From assembly GCA_024449915.1 (NCBI GenBank), contig JAMZAV010001758.1, forward strand, positions 1-64,000: a stretch of DNA of 64,000 bases, in the 5' to 3' direction. The notes under the pieces are model-generated. The model worked only from the letters and a program-made list of their open reading frames with translations, searched no databases and was not told where the DNA came from. This DNA comes from Sweltsa coloradensis (lineage: Eukaryota > Arthropoda > Insecta > Plecoptera > Chloroperlidae). A program made the translations under genes and the position numbers. Shown here one piece after another: positions 35,718-46,636 of this stretch (positions within the stretch are counted from its first letter, which is position 1; every line of letters starts with the position of its first letter).

Positions 35718-36456
35718 ACTTAATACTACAAGGAACGCGATAAAAATGTTTAAGGAACAGCAGTTTATTTTCTGTAAAACTCTTGGTACGACATTTCGAT
35801 GGAACAACGGTGACTGCTGAATGATGGTGAATTCAAGGGAAACCACTAAGTAAGTGATGTTCTATGAAAATTTTAATTGAAACTACTTGATACTCACAAT
35901 AAGTTTTTAATTAGTACATTTCTTGGTTGGAAACTTTTAACTGCAAAAATAACATTGAACTTGCTGGTTGCTATTTTTGTCGCAATGATTTGCAATATAG
36001 TATAAATTCTGGTTATTATTAAGTAAAGGCAGATGAAATTTTATTATTTCTATCAATAGGGGTTGTAAATAATAACAGAGGAAATTATGTTATGTATTTA
36101 GGTCACTTGAATCGCCTACTATAGCAGAAAAAACAAAAATTTTAAATAGTGGAATTTTTTTCAAGATGGCGGATTTTTTCCTATGACAATTAATTATTTC
36201 AATCAATAAGGGTAGCAAATAATAACAAGAAAAAAAATCAAGTCATTTGGTCACTTGGATCACCTGTTAGAGCAAACAATCTGCGAAATACAACATGGCG
36301 GAGTTTTTTCAAGATGGCGGATTTTCCCCAAGTGGGATTTTTTGGGAACTTAAGTTTTTTGATCAGGGACATCCCCTGAGCATATTCCAGCAATAATATT
36401 TGAGGAACATTAAATGTCTGGGTTTTGCCCAAAAATTGTCTAACTGGCCTGTACTA
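35718..36456 (-). repeat. Right terminal inverted repeat of element H
   Basis: Inverted match to 32945-33875. Contains CAAGATGGCGGATTTT near 36310, the mirror of the left CCGCCATCTTG. Confidence 0.85.
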
Positions 36457-37177
36457 ATAAAGCAAGAGGTGGATACTGTGCCATACAAAACAAAAAAACT
36501 GTCTAGAAACAAAAGCTTTTCTTTACAATCTGTAGTTGGCAATATCAAATGATTTTTATTAAATTTGCTATGGTTAATTGATGTTTGATGTTTATTAGGT
36601 TTAAGGGCGCGTCAACCGTTTGGTCATATTGCGCCTCCTGTGATACTAATGTAGTTTATTAGTTAGTTTATAACTACATATTTTCCAAAGGAGAGGAACG
36701 TAAGGTGTGACGTGGGGAGACGCGGGGTGGACAGGCTTACCAGCCACAAGCAGTGGGAGGGCATGGGAGTAGGTGGCCTGGGTCGGGTCGGGGGGGCTTG
36801 TGGTCTGTGGCGAAATCAGGCCGGGCTCAGGCAAAGGACAGCGGGAAAAGGAGGGTACGGGGAGTGCAGGGGTTGGTGGTTCCCCCACGTCATGGTCGTC
36901 TTCGTCTGTGTCATTGTCCGTGTTGTCATTGTCGTCGTCGTCCGGGAGGTTGTCAAGGGGAAGGGGAATGGTCCTTCGACGACGACCGCCAGAGCTCGCC
37001 TCTAGATTCGGGGAATTATATACTCCCCTCTTACCAGCTGATGTTTGCAAGCTGGACTTTTCTCTTGAATCGCCTTGTACGATTAGCAGAGCCATGCTCT
37101 GGGCCTATTCTACCCCGGACCCAAAATGTCGTCTTGTTATGAAAATTGCGTGAATATAGGCGAATAAAAATTTATAA
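36457..37177. other. GC-rich island with a 149-codon frame, unrecognised
   Basis: About 36700-37020 is much richer in G+C and CpG than its surroundings. A minus-strand frame 37095-36646 (149 codons) has Ser/Arg-rich start, an acidic run (DDDDNDNTDNDTDEDD) and a Pro-rich end, without a domain I recognise. It could be a low-complexity exon or a retroelement remnant. The opposite strand is also open, which lowers confidence. Near 36605 is GGGCGCGTCAACCG, a word also seen in family J surroundings. Confidence 0.3.
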
Positions 37178-37305
37178 TGGTTAAGAGCATGTTTAATGCA
37201 GGTTTTGAAACTACCACGCCTTAGTAATTACGTGTTTTGATTATTATCCAAAACTTTGATTTTCTCCTGTCCCTGTTACCCGATTTTGGTTTTGAAAGCA
37301 AAAGG
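37178..37305 (+). repeat. Direct repeat on the left side of family B copy 3
   Basis: GGTTAAGAGCATGTTTAAT through ACCACGCCTTAGTAATTACG to ACCCGATTTTGGTTTTGAAA recurs at 37955-38082, immediately after the 3' end of the mobile element. Confidence 0.8.
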
Positions 37306-37359
37306 GACTCAGTGCCCCCAAATTTATCCCCTTGTGTTTTAGACGTTTGATATGTTTAA

Positions 37360-37953
37360 TTGGATGAGCAAAACGAAGACTTCGATTTCACCGACCCCCC
37401 AAAAAATTAAGCTCGGGTGTTTTTTTTTTGTTTTTTTGTTTGTTTGTTTTTCTGTCAGTCTGTTTGTTTGCTCTCTACCGGGAAAACGACCTATGCGATC
37501 TGGATGAAAATTGGAGGGGACCTTCGAAATCTCTGAACTTAGACCTGCTACGTTTTTGGGTACAGTACAATCGAAGAAATATTTCTCATGAATATCGTAC
37601 TTTAACGATTTTTTTTTATTTTTAGTGCGATTTTTTCGTGACATTTGGGCTGATTCTGACCAAACGGGTGGGGCTACAACGTTCATATTTCACATGGACA
37701 TTAAGGTAATGGTGACGATGTATTGCTTTTTGAAAGAAAAAGTTGAAAAAGTTAGCCAGAATCCATAGAATAAAAGTTTTAATATGAGTTTTTTTAGGTT
37801 TAAAATGACAATATACAAGTAACAATAGAAACTTGACAACAATCAAAAACAAAGAGTTCAAAGGGCACTTGATAAGTAAATAGATCCCACGCAATCTAAA
37901 AACTTACAAAAAAGCTCATCCATCAACGCGATGGGTCTTAAGCGTTTTTCTAG
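37360..37953 (+). mobile_element. Helitron-like element, family B copy 3 (shortened)
   Basis: Host ..GTTTAA, then TTGGATGAGCAAAACGAAG, and the 3' end CATCCATCAACGCG then AAGCGTTTTTCTAG before host TGGTTAAG. At 594 bp it has one internal unit where copies 2, 4 and 5 have two. Confidence 0.8.
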
Positions 37954-37954
37954 T

Positions 37955-38082
37955 GGTTAAGAGCATGTTTAATTTCAAGTTTGTACAAAATACCACGCCT
38001 TAGTAATTACGTGTTTTGATTGTTATCCAAAATTTTGATTTTCTCTGGTCCCTGTTACCCGATTTTGGTTTTGAAAGAAAAA
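37955..38082 (+). repeat. Direct repeat on the right side of family B copy 3
   Basis: Second copy of 37178-37305. It starts exactly at the 3' CTAG boundary. Confidence 0.8.
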
Positions 38083-38955
38083 GTATCGGCGTCTGAGGTA
38101 TATCTAAGTATGGTCCAAGTATTATTCCTCTCCGTCAGAATCACCCAGCTAGCCAGCCAGCCAGCCGGAAGTATTTCAACAATGTTTAGGCACTTTTTTA
38201 ACACAGAACGGGTGATAGTACAGAAGCAGTCGCCGCCATCTTTTTTCTGCTAAACAATATGAGTACAGGCAAGCCACATATATCAAAAGTTTCGTCTCGA
38301 AATGCTGAAAAAGTTCTGCCTGGTGTCCACTTTGACAGCCGCGACCGGAAGTCGATGTTTGTTGTTGTTGTAGTTAAAGATGTCATTTACACATTTGTAC
38401 ACCTTTTAGATAGTATATACTACACTATGAATAAAAAATGCACAATTTTTTTTATTTCGTTTAAGTAAGTGTGCTCTATAAGAATTTACTCTAATTTGTG
38501 AAAATATGTTCGAATTATGTAAGAAAACGGTCAGTATAAACATCAATAGGTGTTGACGTTAACCTATTTTGGCTAGTTTTTGGTCAATAATTTAGGAATA
38601 GCCAACACGATAAAAAAAGTTTCAAATAATGTAGTTTCTTTATTTCAATACCTGTATAAAACATCCAAACATTAAAAATTTTCTTATCAAATAGCCGAGA
38701 TATACAAGTTTGAATGTTAGTTTCTGTATGTTGATCCGATGTATTATTTTGTAGGAGTATTCAGGGGAATAAGTAGAAAAATTAGACAATAAGTGATACA
38801 GGCAACAAACTTTCCAGTTTTATAGGCTTATTAAATGTAAGGATCAATTTTTGGGGCAGACTAAAGATGGGGTCCCCATAGAGTGTCCTCCAGTGAGATC
38901 TGAATTTTAAATTTTAATTATTTTTTACGGAGTTTCTAACCGATTTTTGGTATAA

Positions 38956-39772
38956 TTGGATGAGCGTAGCGAGCGTAGCGAGCGAAGCGAAGATTCCATT
39001 TCACTACACTGGAGAAAAAAATCCGGAATGTTTTTTTTTTTTTTTTTTCTTTTTTTTTCTGTATTTTTGTGTGTTTGTTAACACGATTCCGGCTAAACCG
39101 ATACTCCGATTGCGATGAAATTTATTGGAGGCCTTCGAAATCTCTGAACTTAGAACTGCCACGTTTTTGAGCGCAATTGGAAAATTTTTTCTCATAAAAA
39201 ACGCAATTTTACGATTTTTTTCGATTTAAAAAAAATTTCTTCGACTTATAACACCTACATGCTTAATCCGATTGTAATGATTTTTTCACAGAACCTTAAT
39301 TTTATGAATTAAGATATTCGTGTGAAATTTGAGCGTAATCAAAAAATTATTTTTCATGAAAATCGTAATTTTAAGGGTTTTTTCTTTTTTTAAACAATTC
39401 TTTGACTTATAACACTTACATGATTTATCCGATTGTAACGATTTTTTTACAGAACTTTAATTTAATGAACTAATATATTCGTGTACAATTTGAGCGCAAT
39501 CGAATAATTATTTCTTATGAAAATTGCAATTTTACGATTTTTTTCTTTATTAAAAATTTTGATTAATGAAAATATTAAGTTAATTTTTTATTTAATTTTA
39601 TTAAATTAAAAAAATTAAGGTAATTTTTTTTTAAATTTAATTTAATTAAAATAAATCTTCAACTAAGTAATGTTTTTTTCACAGAACAACAGAAAATCCG
39701 CGTAACACATGGCAGCTCAATGCACCATATACGCTCATCCAACAACGCGGCGGGACTTAAGCGTTTTCCTAG
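38956..39772 (+). mobile_element. Helitron-like short element, family A copy 4, with empty site
   Basis: Inserted in the left arm of element I: ..TTTTTGGTATAA, TTGGATGAGCG at the 5' end, GCGTTTTCCTAG at the 3' end, then TACTATTATACAT. The uninterrupted right arm reads, reversed, GTTTGGTATAATACTATTG. So the insertion lies exactly between A and T without target duplication, and the element ends are defined to within one base. Confidence 0.88.
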
Positions 39773-39847
39773 TACTATTATACATATTTGTAGCGATACG
39801 GTTTTACATATTGTCAAAAAATTTCAAAAATGGAAATTCACAAAAAA

Positions 39848-39859
39848 CAAAATGGCGGC
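39848..39859. promoter_or_regulatory. YY1-like site in element I
   Basis: CAAAATGGCGGC matches the YY1 core. The right arm has the mirrored GCCGCCATTTTG at 41749-41760. Motif only; binding is inference. Confidence 0.35.
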
Positions 39860-40672
39860 CAATTACTTTTTGAGACATCAATAATTTGTCTGTTATTTTA
39901 AGACTGACTGTTGTAGATACGCGCAAAATATGTTACACGCTAATGAACATGACGATATAACGATCAGTTTTAGGGGCGGCCCCAAAATGGCATTCCCATT
40001 TTATGACCTCCAATGATATTTTTCTTTTTTAGCATATATTGTGCTATACCGCGATTAAAAAGAGATAAAAAAGAGATTATAAGAATAAAAAATAAATAAA
40101 TAAAAATCCGGTGCTGAATTGATACTTTTGGTAAAAACTAAAAATTTTTATTCGGAAACCCCAAAATCCAAGATGGAGGACAAAAGTATAATCTTTGTTT
40201 TTTATTCGTGGATGTGATTAAATTTCTGATTTGAGGTAAAAAAAAGAACAATATTTACAAAAGCTAACAAAATCCAACATTGAGCCTGATTGAGCTGCCG
40301 AGTGCTATTTTGAGGTCAAAATCTCCATATATTTCTCACAGGGCCAAAATTCAGTCAAATCGGATTATAAACATAAAAAATTAAATTTATGGCATTCTTC
40401 TTGTATTTTGGTAAGGCTTAAGATTTTAAGAACAATGCAAATTAGTACCTTGCATTCGTATTCAGCACCTGATAGTAAATTGAATAAAGTTAACAAATTA
40501 AATTTTGGACGCCATATTGGATTGCATTTTTTAGTATTGTAGGAAATCAGATTACACCATGTAATAATCTCCACCTCAAAACGACACTAAGTGGCTCAAT
40601 ATTCGCGTGGTAACCGAAATTTAATTAAATCTACGAATAAATAACAAACTTTATACTTTTGCCCTCCATCTT

Positions 40673-41600
40673 AGATTTTGGGGTTTGCGAATACAAAATT
40701 TTAGTTTTTACCTTAAGTATCTATTCAGCACCTGAAATTAGTCTCATAAAATGAAAATTAATTCAATCAGACCATAATTGAAGAAAAGTTCATTTTTGAT
40801 CGCCATCTTAGATCAGAAGGGTTTCTGGGTCGATTTTTGCGTAGTCTAATATCCTTGAATCACCTGTAATTTAGATAATGCCCAGTCATCATGCCTAATG
40901 TCATGCTTTTATAAATAAAGTGAAGCATTCCTTGGTTCTCCACAGCTATGCCGCAGGACTATGGGTAATGCCGCCATGTTGGATTTTGTTAGCTTTTGTA
41001 CGCCTTTTTGGGTTTTATATTTATTAGCAAAATAAAATTTCGTTTAAAAAATGGTTTTATTCTTATTATTTAGCCGTAAACCTCTTTTTAATTGCGATAT
41101 ATATAGCACAATATTGTTTCCATTTTCCTCCAACTAAGATTTTGGGGTTTGCGAATACAAAATTTTAGTTTTTACCTTAAGTATCTATTTAGCACCTGAA
41201 ATTAGTCTCATAAAATGAAAATTAATTCAATCAGACCATAATTGAAGAAAAGTTCATTTTTGATCGCCATCTTAGATGATAAGGGATTCTTGGTAGATTT
41301 TTGCGTAGTCTAATATCCTTGAATCACCTGTTATGTAGATTATGCCCAGTCATCATGCCTAATGTCATGCTTTTATAAATTAAGTGAAGCATTCCTTGGT
41401 TCTCCACAGCTATGCCGCAGGACTATGGGTTATGCCGCCATGTTGGATTTTGTTGACTTTGGTATGCCTTTATGGGTTTTATATTTATTAGCAAAATAAA
41501 ATATCGTTTTAAAAATGGTTTTATTCTTATTATTTAGCCGTAAATCTATTTTTAATCGCGATATAGCACAATATATGCTTAAAAAGTAAAATATCATTGG
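40673..41600 (+). repeat. 464-bp direct tandem duplication inside element I
   Basis: AGATTTTGGGGTTTGCGAAT starts at 40673 and again at 41137. Both units continue through TCAGACCATAATTGAAGAAA, TGCCCAGTCATCATGCC and GCCGCAGGACTATGGG to TTATTCTTATTATTTAGCCG. Confidence 0.88.
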
Positions 41601-42537
41601 AGGTCATAAAATGGGGATGCCATTTTGGGGCCGCCCCTAAAACTGATCGTTATCGTCATGTTCATTAGTGTGTAAAATATTTTGCGCGTATCTACAACAG
41701 TCAGTCTTAAAATAACAGACAAATTATTGATGTCTCAAAAAGTAATTGGCCGCCATTTTGTTTTTTTGTGAATTTCCATTTTTGAAATTTTTTGACAATA
41801 TGTAAAACCGTATCGCTACAAATATGTACAATAGTATTATACCAAACATCGGTTAGAAACTCCGTAAAAAATAATTAAAATTTAAAATTCAGATCTCACT
41901 GGAGGACACTCTATGGGGACCCCATTTTTAGTCTGCCCCAAAAATTGATCCTAACACTCAATAAGCCTATAAAACTGGAAAGTTTGTTGCCTGTATCACT
42001 TATTGTCTAATGTTTCTGCTTATTCCCCTGAATACTCCTACAAAATAATACATCGGATCAACATACAGAAGCTAACATTCAAACTTGTAATGTATATCTC
42101 GGCTATTTGATAAGAAAAATTTTAATAATTGGATGTTTTATACAGGTATTGAAATAAAGAAACTAAATTATTTGAAACTTTTTATCGTGTTGGCTATTCC
42201 TAAATTATTGATCAAAATCTAGCAAAAATAGGTTAACGTCAACACCTATTGATGTTTATACTGACCGTTTTCTTACTTAATTCGAACATATTTACACATA
42301 TTAGAGTAAAATCTTATAGAGCACACTTACTTAAACGAAATAAAAAAAAAATGGGCATTTTTAATTCATAGTGTATAGTATATACTATCTAAAAGGTGTA
42401 CAAATGTGTAAATGACATCTTCAACTAAACAACAAGAACAAAAGGCTTCCGGTCGCGGCTGTCAAAGTGGACACCGGGCAGAACGTTTTCAGCATTTCGA
42501 GACGAAACTTTTGATATATGTGGCTCATCTGTACTCA

Positions 42538-42945
42538 AAAGGTTCAGCACATTCGTGTTCTAGAGCAGCTACAGAACAGGGCTTCTGGACTATTATCGGA
42601 TCGGTCTGATTATTTTGGGGGGGGTCATGGAGCACATATCAGGTCATATACCGAGTTTCAAGATTAAAAATCTTTCGGGGCGGCGTGTGCAGATAGCTAA
42701 AACCCCCCAACTCGGGTAGGAATATACAGGGTCGATTAGTCGTCGCCTAAGCAGTCGCGTGCGCTTGGCTGCGGGTGAATGCCGTCGCCCTAGATAATAA
42801 TACATATTTCACCGTTATTGGATAAGCGAAGCGAAGACTACAATAGGGAATATTCCACTTAATATTTTATATTTTATTTTAATTCTTATTCATGTGTTAA
42901 TAGTCACTGCACTTTTTTTTATTAAAAAAAATGTTTTTTGTGTAA
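42538..42945. other. Spacer with a 5' fragment of a Helitron-like element
   Basis: Near 42818 the sequence TTGGATAAGCGAAGCGAAG follows host A, like the family A/B 5' end, but the rest of the element is missing. Otherwise unrecognised. Confidence 0.4.
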
Positions 42946-43335
42946 TTAAGCGAGCGAAGCGAGCGTTTCCATTTAAATCTGCCGGAAAAATTAGTCACTG
43001 TTTTTTTTTTTTTTTGTTTGTTTGTTTATTTTTATTTATTTATTTATTTTTTTGTATGTCTCGCAATAACGTTCGAACGGAAGCTCGGATCGAGTTAAAA
43101 TTTTCACCATCCGCAAGCTTTGTTCTCGATTGAATGCCATTACTTTTGTGGCAAAATCGTTCAAAAAGTTAAAAAGTTACATTATAAAGTTAATCGAAAG
43201 TTTTTTTTTCAAACTTCACGGCGACAAAATCTGAGATGGCCAAATCATTTAGAATGTCCGTCCGGTCACGAATATGTTAATTTTTTTTTGATCCGATAAG
43301 TAGTGTAGATGGAAATTACATTATAACAAAGTACG

Positions 43336-43349
43336 GTTACCATGGCAAC
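43336..43349. promoter_or_regulatory. RFX X-box-like palindrome in family C copy 3, site 1
   Basis: GTTACCATGGCAAC fits the two half-site X-box pattern. Confidence 0.45.
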
Positions 43350-43647
43350 GGAAAGTCGTGCAGCTTTTTTGGCTCATGATAGCGGTCGAACGGAGGCTCG
43401 GATCGAGTTGAAATTTTCACCATCCGCAAGCTTTGTTCTCGATTGAATGCCATTAGTTTTGTGGTTAAATCGTTTAAAAAGTTAAAAAGTTACATTAAAG
43501 TTAATCGAAAGTTTTTTTTTCAAACTCAACGGCGACAAAATCTGAGATAGCCAAATCATTTAGAATGTCCGTCCGGTCACGAATATGTTAATTTTATTTT
43601 GATCCGATAAGTAGTGTAGATGGAAATTACATTATTACAAAAGTAAC

Positions 43648-43661
43648 GTTGCCATGGCAAC
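43648..43661. promoter_or_regulatory. RFX X-box-like palindrome in family C copy 3, site 2
   Basis: GTTGCCATGGCAAC, a perfect palindrome, 312 bp after site 1. Confidence 0.45.
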
Positions 43662-43962
43662 GAAAAGACGCGCGAAGTTTCTAATGCACTGCCACCTAGA
43701 AGTAATCAAAATACTTTCGAGGAAGCAGTCTATTATTTGTCACCAAAGAGTTTAAATAGTATTCCCAAGGAGTCAAGGTCCTCTAGATGACGGTGGATTT
43801 TAAAGTAAAGATTTAAACACGGGTTTACCCAAATACCTTGGCAATAATAAATAATACTGGAAACGCGAACGTCGTAAATTTTAAAATTTAAAAAAATGTT
43901 TAATGTGGGTCTAGCTATAGCACGTGCTCGCTTATTAACGCGTCCAACTGAGCGTTTCCTAG

Positions 43963-44751
43963 TTTAAACAAGATGTAAATTGGACCCCCAGTTTGCGCGC
44001 CAAAACCGAGCGTGCGCCATCTTTGGACGGTACCACGTCATAACTGTGTTGAGTCAAGGCCAATTGGAAACTAAATGTACGTATATTTGTACATATTTAC
44101 ATACAGACGGCGGTGCTCGCCCGTCCGCTCAACAAGGTTGTGTTCCGTAAAGGCGACCGGTCGACCATTCTGGGCTCGACTGGGGATTGTTATTTTCATT
44201 GTTTCACTCAACGTCTGATTGTTGGGAACTGCCTTGGCTACGGAATGGTGCGTGCTTCTACAAGGCCGTGTTTTTATGAAAATTGTGATATCTCGTTAAA
44301 ATATTACATAAATCATATCATTTTACTAAATAAATGACTGATTTAAATGAATGAATGATTAATTTATTGTGTACCTATGTGAATTACAGGAACATTCTCG
44401 GTAGTGGACATAATTCCATGATTTTCAATGATATAATTTGAAATAACCGCGCTTTCCTCAAAGACCTGCCACGACCGGAATAAAACTCTGGACATAATAT
44501 AAGTTAAGCTAAGCGCTAGACACACAGTATAGCCGTGGGGAGCATAACAATTTGAACCTGTCTTGAGTAGGGAAAAACCCACCGCCGTCTAAATGTATCG
44601 TACCCTTAAATTTAACAGCCTTTGTGTTAACAAGCGGTGTAAAATCAAAACCGCAAGATGGCGATTTCTCGTTATTATTGAAGAAAACCAGTCTTTCTTC
44701 CTCAAATCTCTCAGTTACTCCGATTTCCGAACAAAGCAATTCAAGTTGGTG
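43963..44751. other. Unrecognised stretch with open frames on both strands
   Basis: A minus frame at 44796-44509 (95 codons) and a plus frame at 44113-44337 show no known domain. Confidence 0.3.
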
Positions 44752-45226
44752 GACTATCATACTATTGTCTATCTGCATTAGGCTTTTAGTAATCAAAACT
44801 AGTTATTTGTGCGGAATATGTGTCTGAACAAGGTCGTGCAGGTCTAGGGTTGCCTAGGAGAGGCCTAGGGCTTGTCAAACGTGTAATGTTAGCATTAATT
44901 GAATGTAGTTCTATAGCCTAATGGAACTAAAGGCTTACACTGTTGTATAGGCGCTCCACGCTAAGAAAGGAGATGCGCGCGCTTGCGACGGGCCAATCAG
45001 CGATCGTTATTTTAAATTGGAGCCTGCTGAATGGCTACAATTCACCCGTCAAAAGCGCGCGCAACTCCTTTCTTAGCGTGGAGCGCCTATATTATAAATA
45101 ATTTTCTTTATCTGGGCCTAGGCCCGGGACGGTTTCTGGTTTGTTTTATGAAAGTAATGACAATTTTTCTCGTTTCACACATAGAAGCAAAATTTAAAAT
45201 GTCCGCCATTTGTTTACGTATTTGTT
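44752..45226 (+). repeat. Repeat family G, copy 1, with a MITE inside
   Basis: Starts GGACTATCATACTATT and ends AAATGTCCGCCATTTGTTTA. It matches G2 at 46309-46636 directly and G3 at 56826-57105 inverted. Interrupted by the MITE at 44948-45089. Possibly a segmental duplication or an unclassified transposon end. Confidence 0.7.
44948..45089. mobile_element. 142-bp palindromic MITE with TA target duplication
   Basis: TAGGCGCTCCACGCTAAGAA and the mirrored TTCTTAGCGTGGAGCGCCTA form the ends. GCGCGCGC-type bases extend the arms to about 38 bp. Flanking TA occurs on both sides (44946-44947, 45090-45091). G2 and G3 both read GTTGTATTATAA (or its complement) uninterrupted, which fixes the empty site. 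It contains CCAATCAGCG. Confidence 0.88.
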
Positions 45227-45313
45227 TATCCCCGCGACGTTCAAATAATCCACTGCATCTTAGTTCATTCAACTAGATGAAGTATCTATGTTGCAGTGAA
45301 GTGATTTTTCCCT

Positions 45314-46076
45314 ACTCGAGAGCAGAGTCGATAAAGAAGTTTCCCCTTTGGGGAGGTCCCCCAACTCCCAAGTCAAAACGGAATCTAACGTTCTGCGCGC
45401 TGAGGGCGGCTCAAATGTTAAACTAATAAAAGCACTGCACGCTAAATAGGGTCAGTAGATTATCGATATGCAGTGACAATGCAATCAACAAAACAACAGA
45501 CGAAACGTCAAACTTTAATTTTTTTAAATCATATTAGCCCAGGGCCCTAGCCTTTTAAAACGATCTACTTTTGATTTATTATTGTACTATAAAGTGTTGC
45601 GCAGGCGTCACTGACATTTTCGTACGAAATTAATTGAGATATGGGTTGTTTAAGCCTTACGGACGTAAGTGTAGCCTAGGCCCACGGCCACAATACAGTT
45701 TTCAGACGTAAGTACGCCCTAGACACTCAAATCGAAATCTTGAACAATACATATTGTCGGCCTAGGTCCTAAGCTTAGGTCTACTCCATCAGAAATATCC
45801 TCATTAATAAAGAGAGTTTGATTTCTGCCAAAACATTCGCCAACATTCGATCGTATTTAATATTTTGACGTTTCCGCCATTTTTCGTCATCGACTGTTTA
45901 CTACTAGTAGAAAAGCGACGTAGTTTTTTTGAAGTAGTTCCATCAATCGTCACACAGAGTCGCGCGGAACGTTAGATTCCAAACGCCAAAAACCGACTTT
46001 TTATTTAACCCAGGGCGGTATAGGGAGTTGGAGGACCTCCCCAACGGGGAAACTTCTTTATCGACTCTGCTCGAGA
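45314..46076. repeat. Foldback element, arms about 100-120 bp
   Basis: The left arm CTCGAGAGCAGAGTCGATAA, AGAAGTTTCCCC, GGAGGTCCCCCAACTCC and AACGTTCTGCGCG is mirrored at 45958-46076 (CGCGCGGAACGTTAGATTCC, GGAGTTGGAGGACCTCCCC, TTATCGACTCTGCTCGAGAG). The loop of about 540 bp has no gene. Confidence 0.82.
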
Positions 46077-46308
46077 GGCTTCAAATTGTTACGCTAGCGC
46101 TCGTTTGGAAGGATAGGAGACTGAGCGTCTAGCGCTTTGCTACGCAAAGCTTATGTACATCATTGCAAGAAACACAACTCCACAGCCACTTAAACGATGT
46201 ACATTTTCACTGTCTTTTGTTTTTCGTTTTTCGTATGTGACAGGAGATTTCGCGAGATCATTGTGATAAAGAATTACGAGCATTTTGTCTTGCATTTTTG
46301 CACAGCCT

Positions 46309-46636
46309 AGGACTATCATGCTATTCTTTATCTACAATAGGCTTTAATTAGTCATCAAAGTAAGGTTTTTGTGCGGGATGTGTGTCAGAACATGGACGTG
46401 CAGACCTAGGGTTGGCAAGCTAAGCCAAGGGCTTGTCAAGTGAGTAGTTTTAGTATTCACATACCAATGCCTATATTCTTCAGGAACGATTGGCCTAGAC
46501 TGTTGTATTATAATTAATTTTCTACGTCTAGGCCTAGACCTAGGACTGTTTCAGTTTTGTTTTTTGATTACAATGTCAACTTTTCTCGTTTTCTGGCTAG
46601 GCGTTAAATGTAAAATGTCCGCCATCTGTTTACATT
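46309..46636 (+). repeat. Repeat family G, copy 2 (empty MITE site)
   Basis: Shares GACCTAGGGTTGGC, ACTGTTGTATTATAA, CTAGGCCTAGACCTAGGAC and AAATGTCCGCCATCTGTTTA with G1. There is no MITE in GTTGTATTATAA (46502-46513). Confidence 0.7.

Larger units (their letters stand above)
32945..36456. mobile_element. Long-TIR DNA transposon H (3.5 kb) with a decayed gene
   Basis: Ends TAGTACAGGCAAATTAGAC and the reverse complement of TAGTACAGGCCAGTTAGAC. Arms are 32945-33875 and 35718-36456, the left longer by an insertion of about 175 bp near 33475-33650. Flanking ATA on both sides may be a target duplication (or only TA). The centre carries a minus-strand pseudogene (35286-34480) and a nested 468-bp foldback (34010-34477). 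The long inverted repeats together with a transposon-type gene make this a once-autonomous DNA element. I do not know its superfamily. Confidence 0.8.
38260..42537. mobile_element. Long-TIR element I (4.3 kb), non-coding, carrying a family A insertion
   Basis: Ends TGAGTACAGGCAAGCCACAT and the reverse complement of TGAGTACAGATGAGCCACAT. Arms are 38260 to about 40215 (without the family A insertion at 38956-39772) and about 41140-42537. They share for example CTGTATCACTTATTGTCTAA and CCGTATCGCTACAAATATG words. The right inner part is a 464-bp direct tandem duplication. No protein domain is found, so it is non-autonomous. The terminal AGTACAGGC also occurs at the end of element H. Confidence 0.8.
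42946..43962 (+). mobile_element. Helitron-like element, family C copy 3
   Basis: Host ..TGTAA, then TTAAGCGAGCGAAGCGAGCG. The 3' end is AACGCGTCCAACTGAGCGTT, TCCTAG, then host TTTAAACA. Two internal units carry GTTACCATGGCAAC and GTTGCCATGGCAAC. It is more diverged than copies 2 and 4. Confidence 0.78.

Noticed and set aside
36646..37142. Three overlapping frames over 100 codons on both strands
   Set aside because: GC-rich composition leaves all frames open. Only the minus frame is mentioned as a weak lead.
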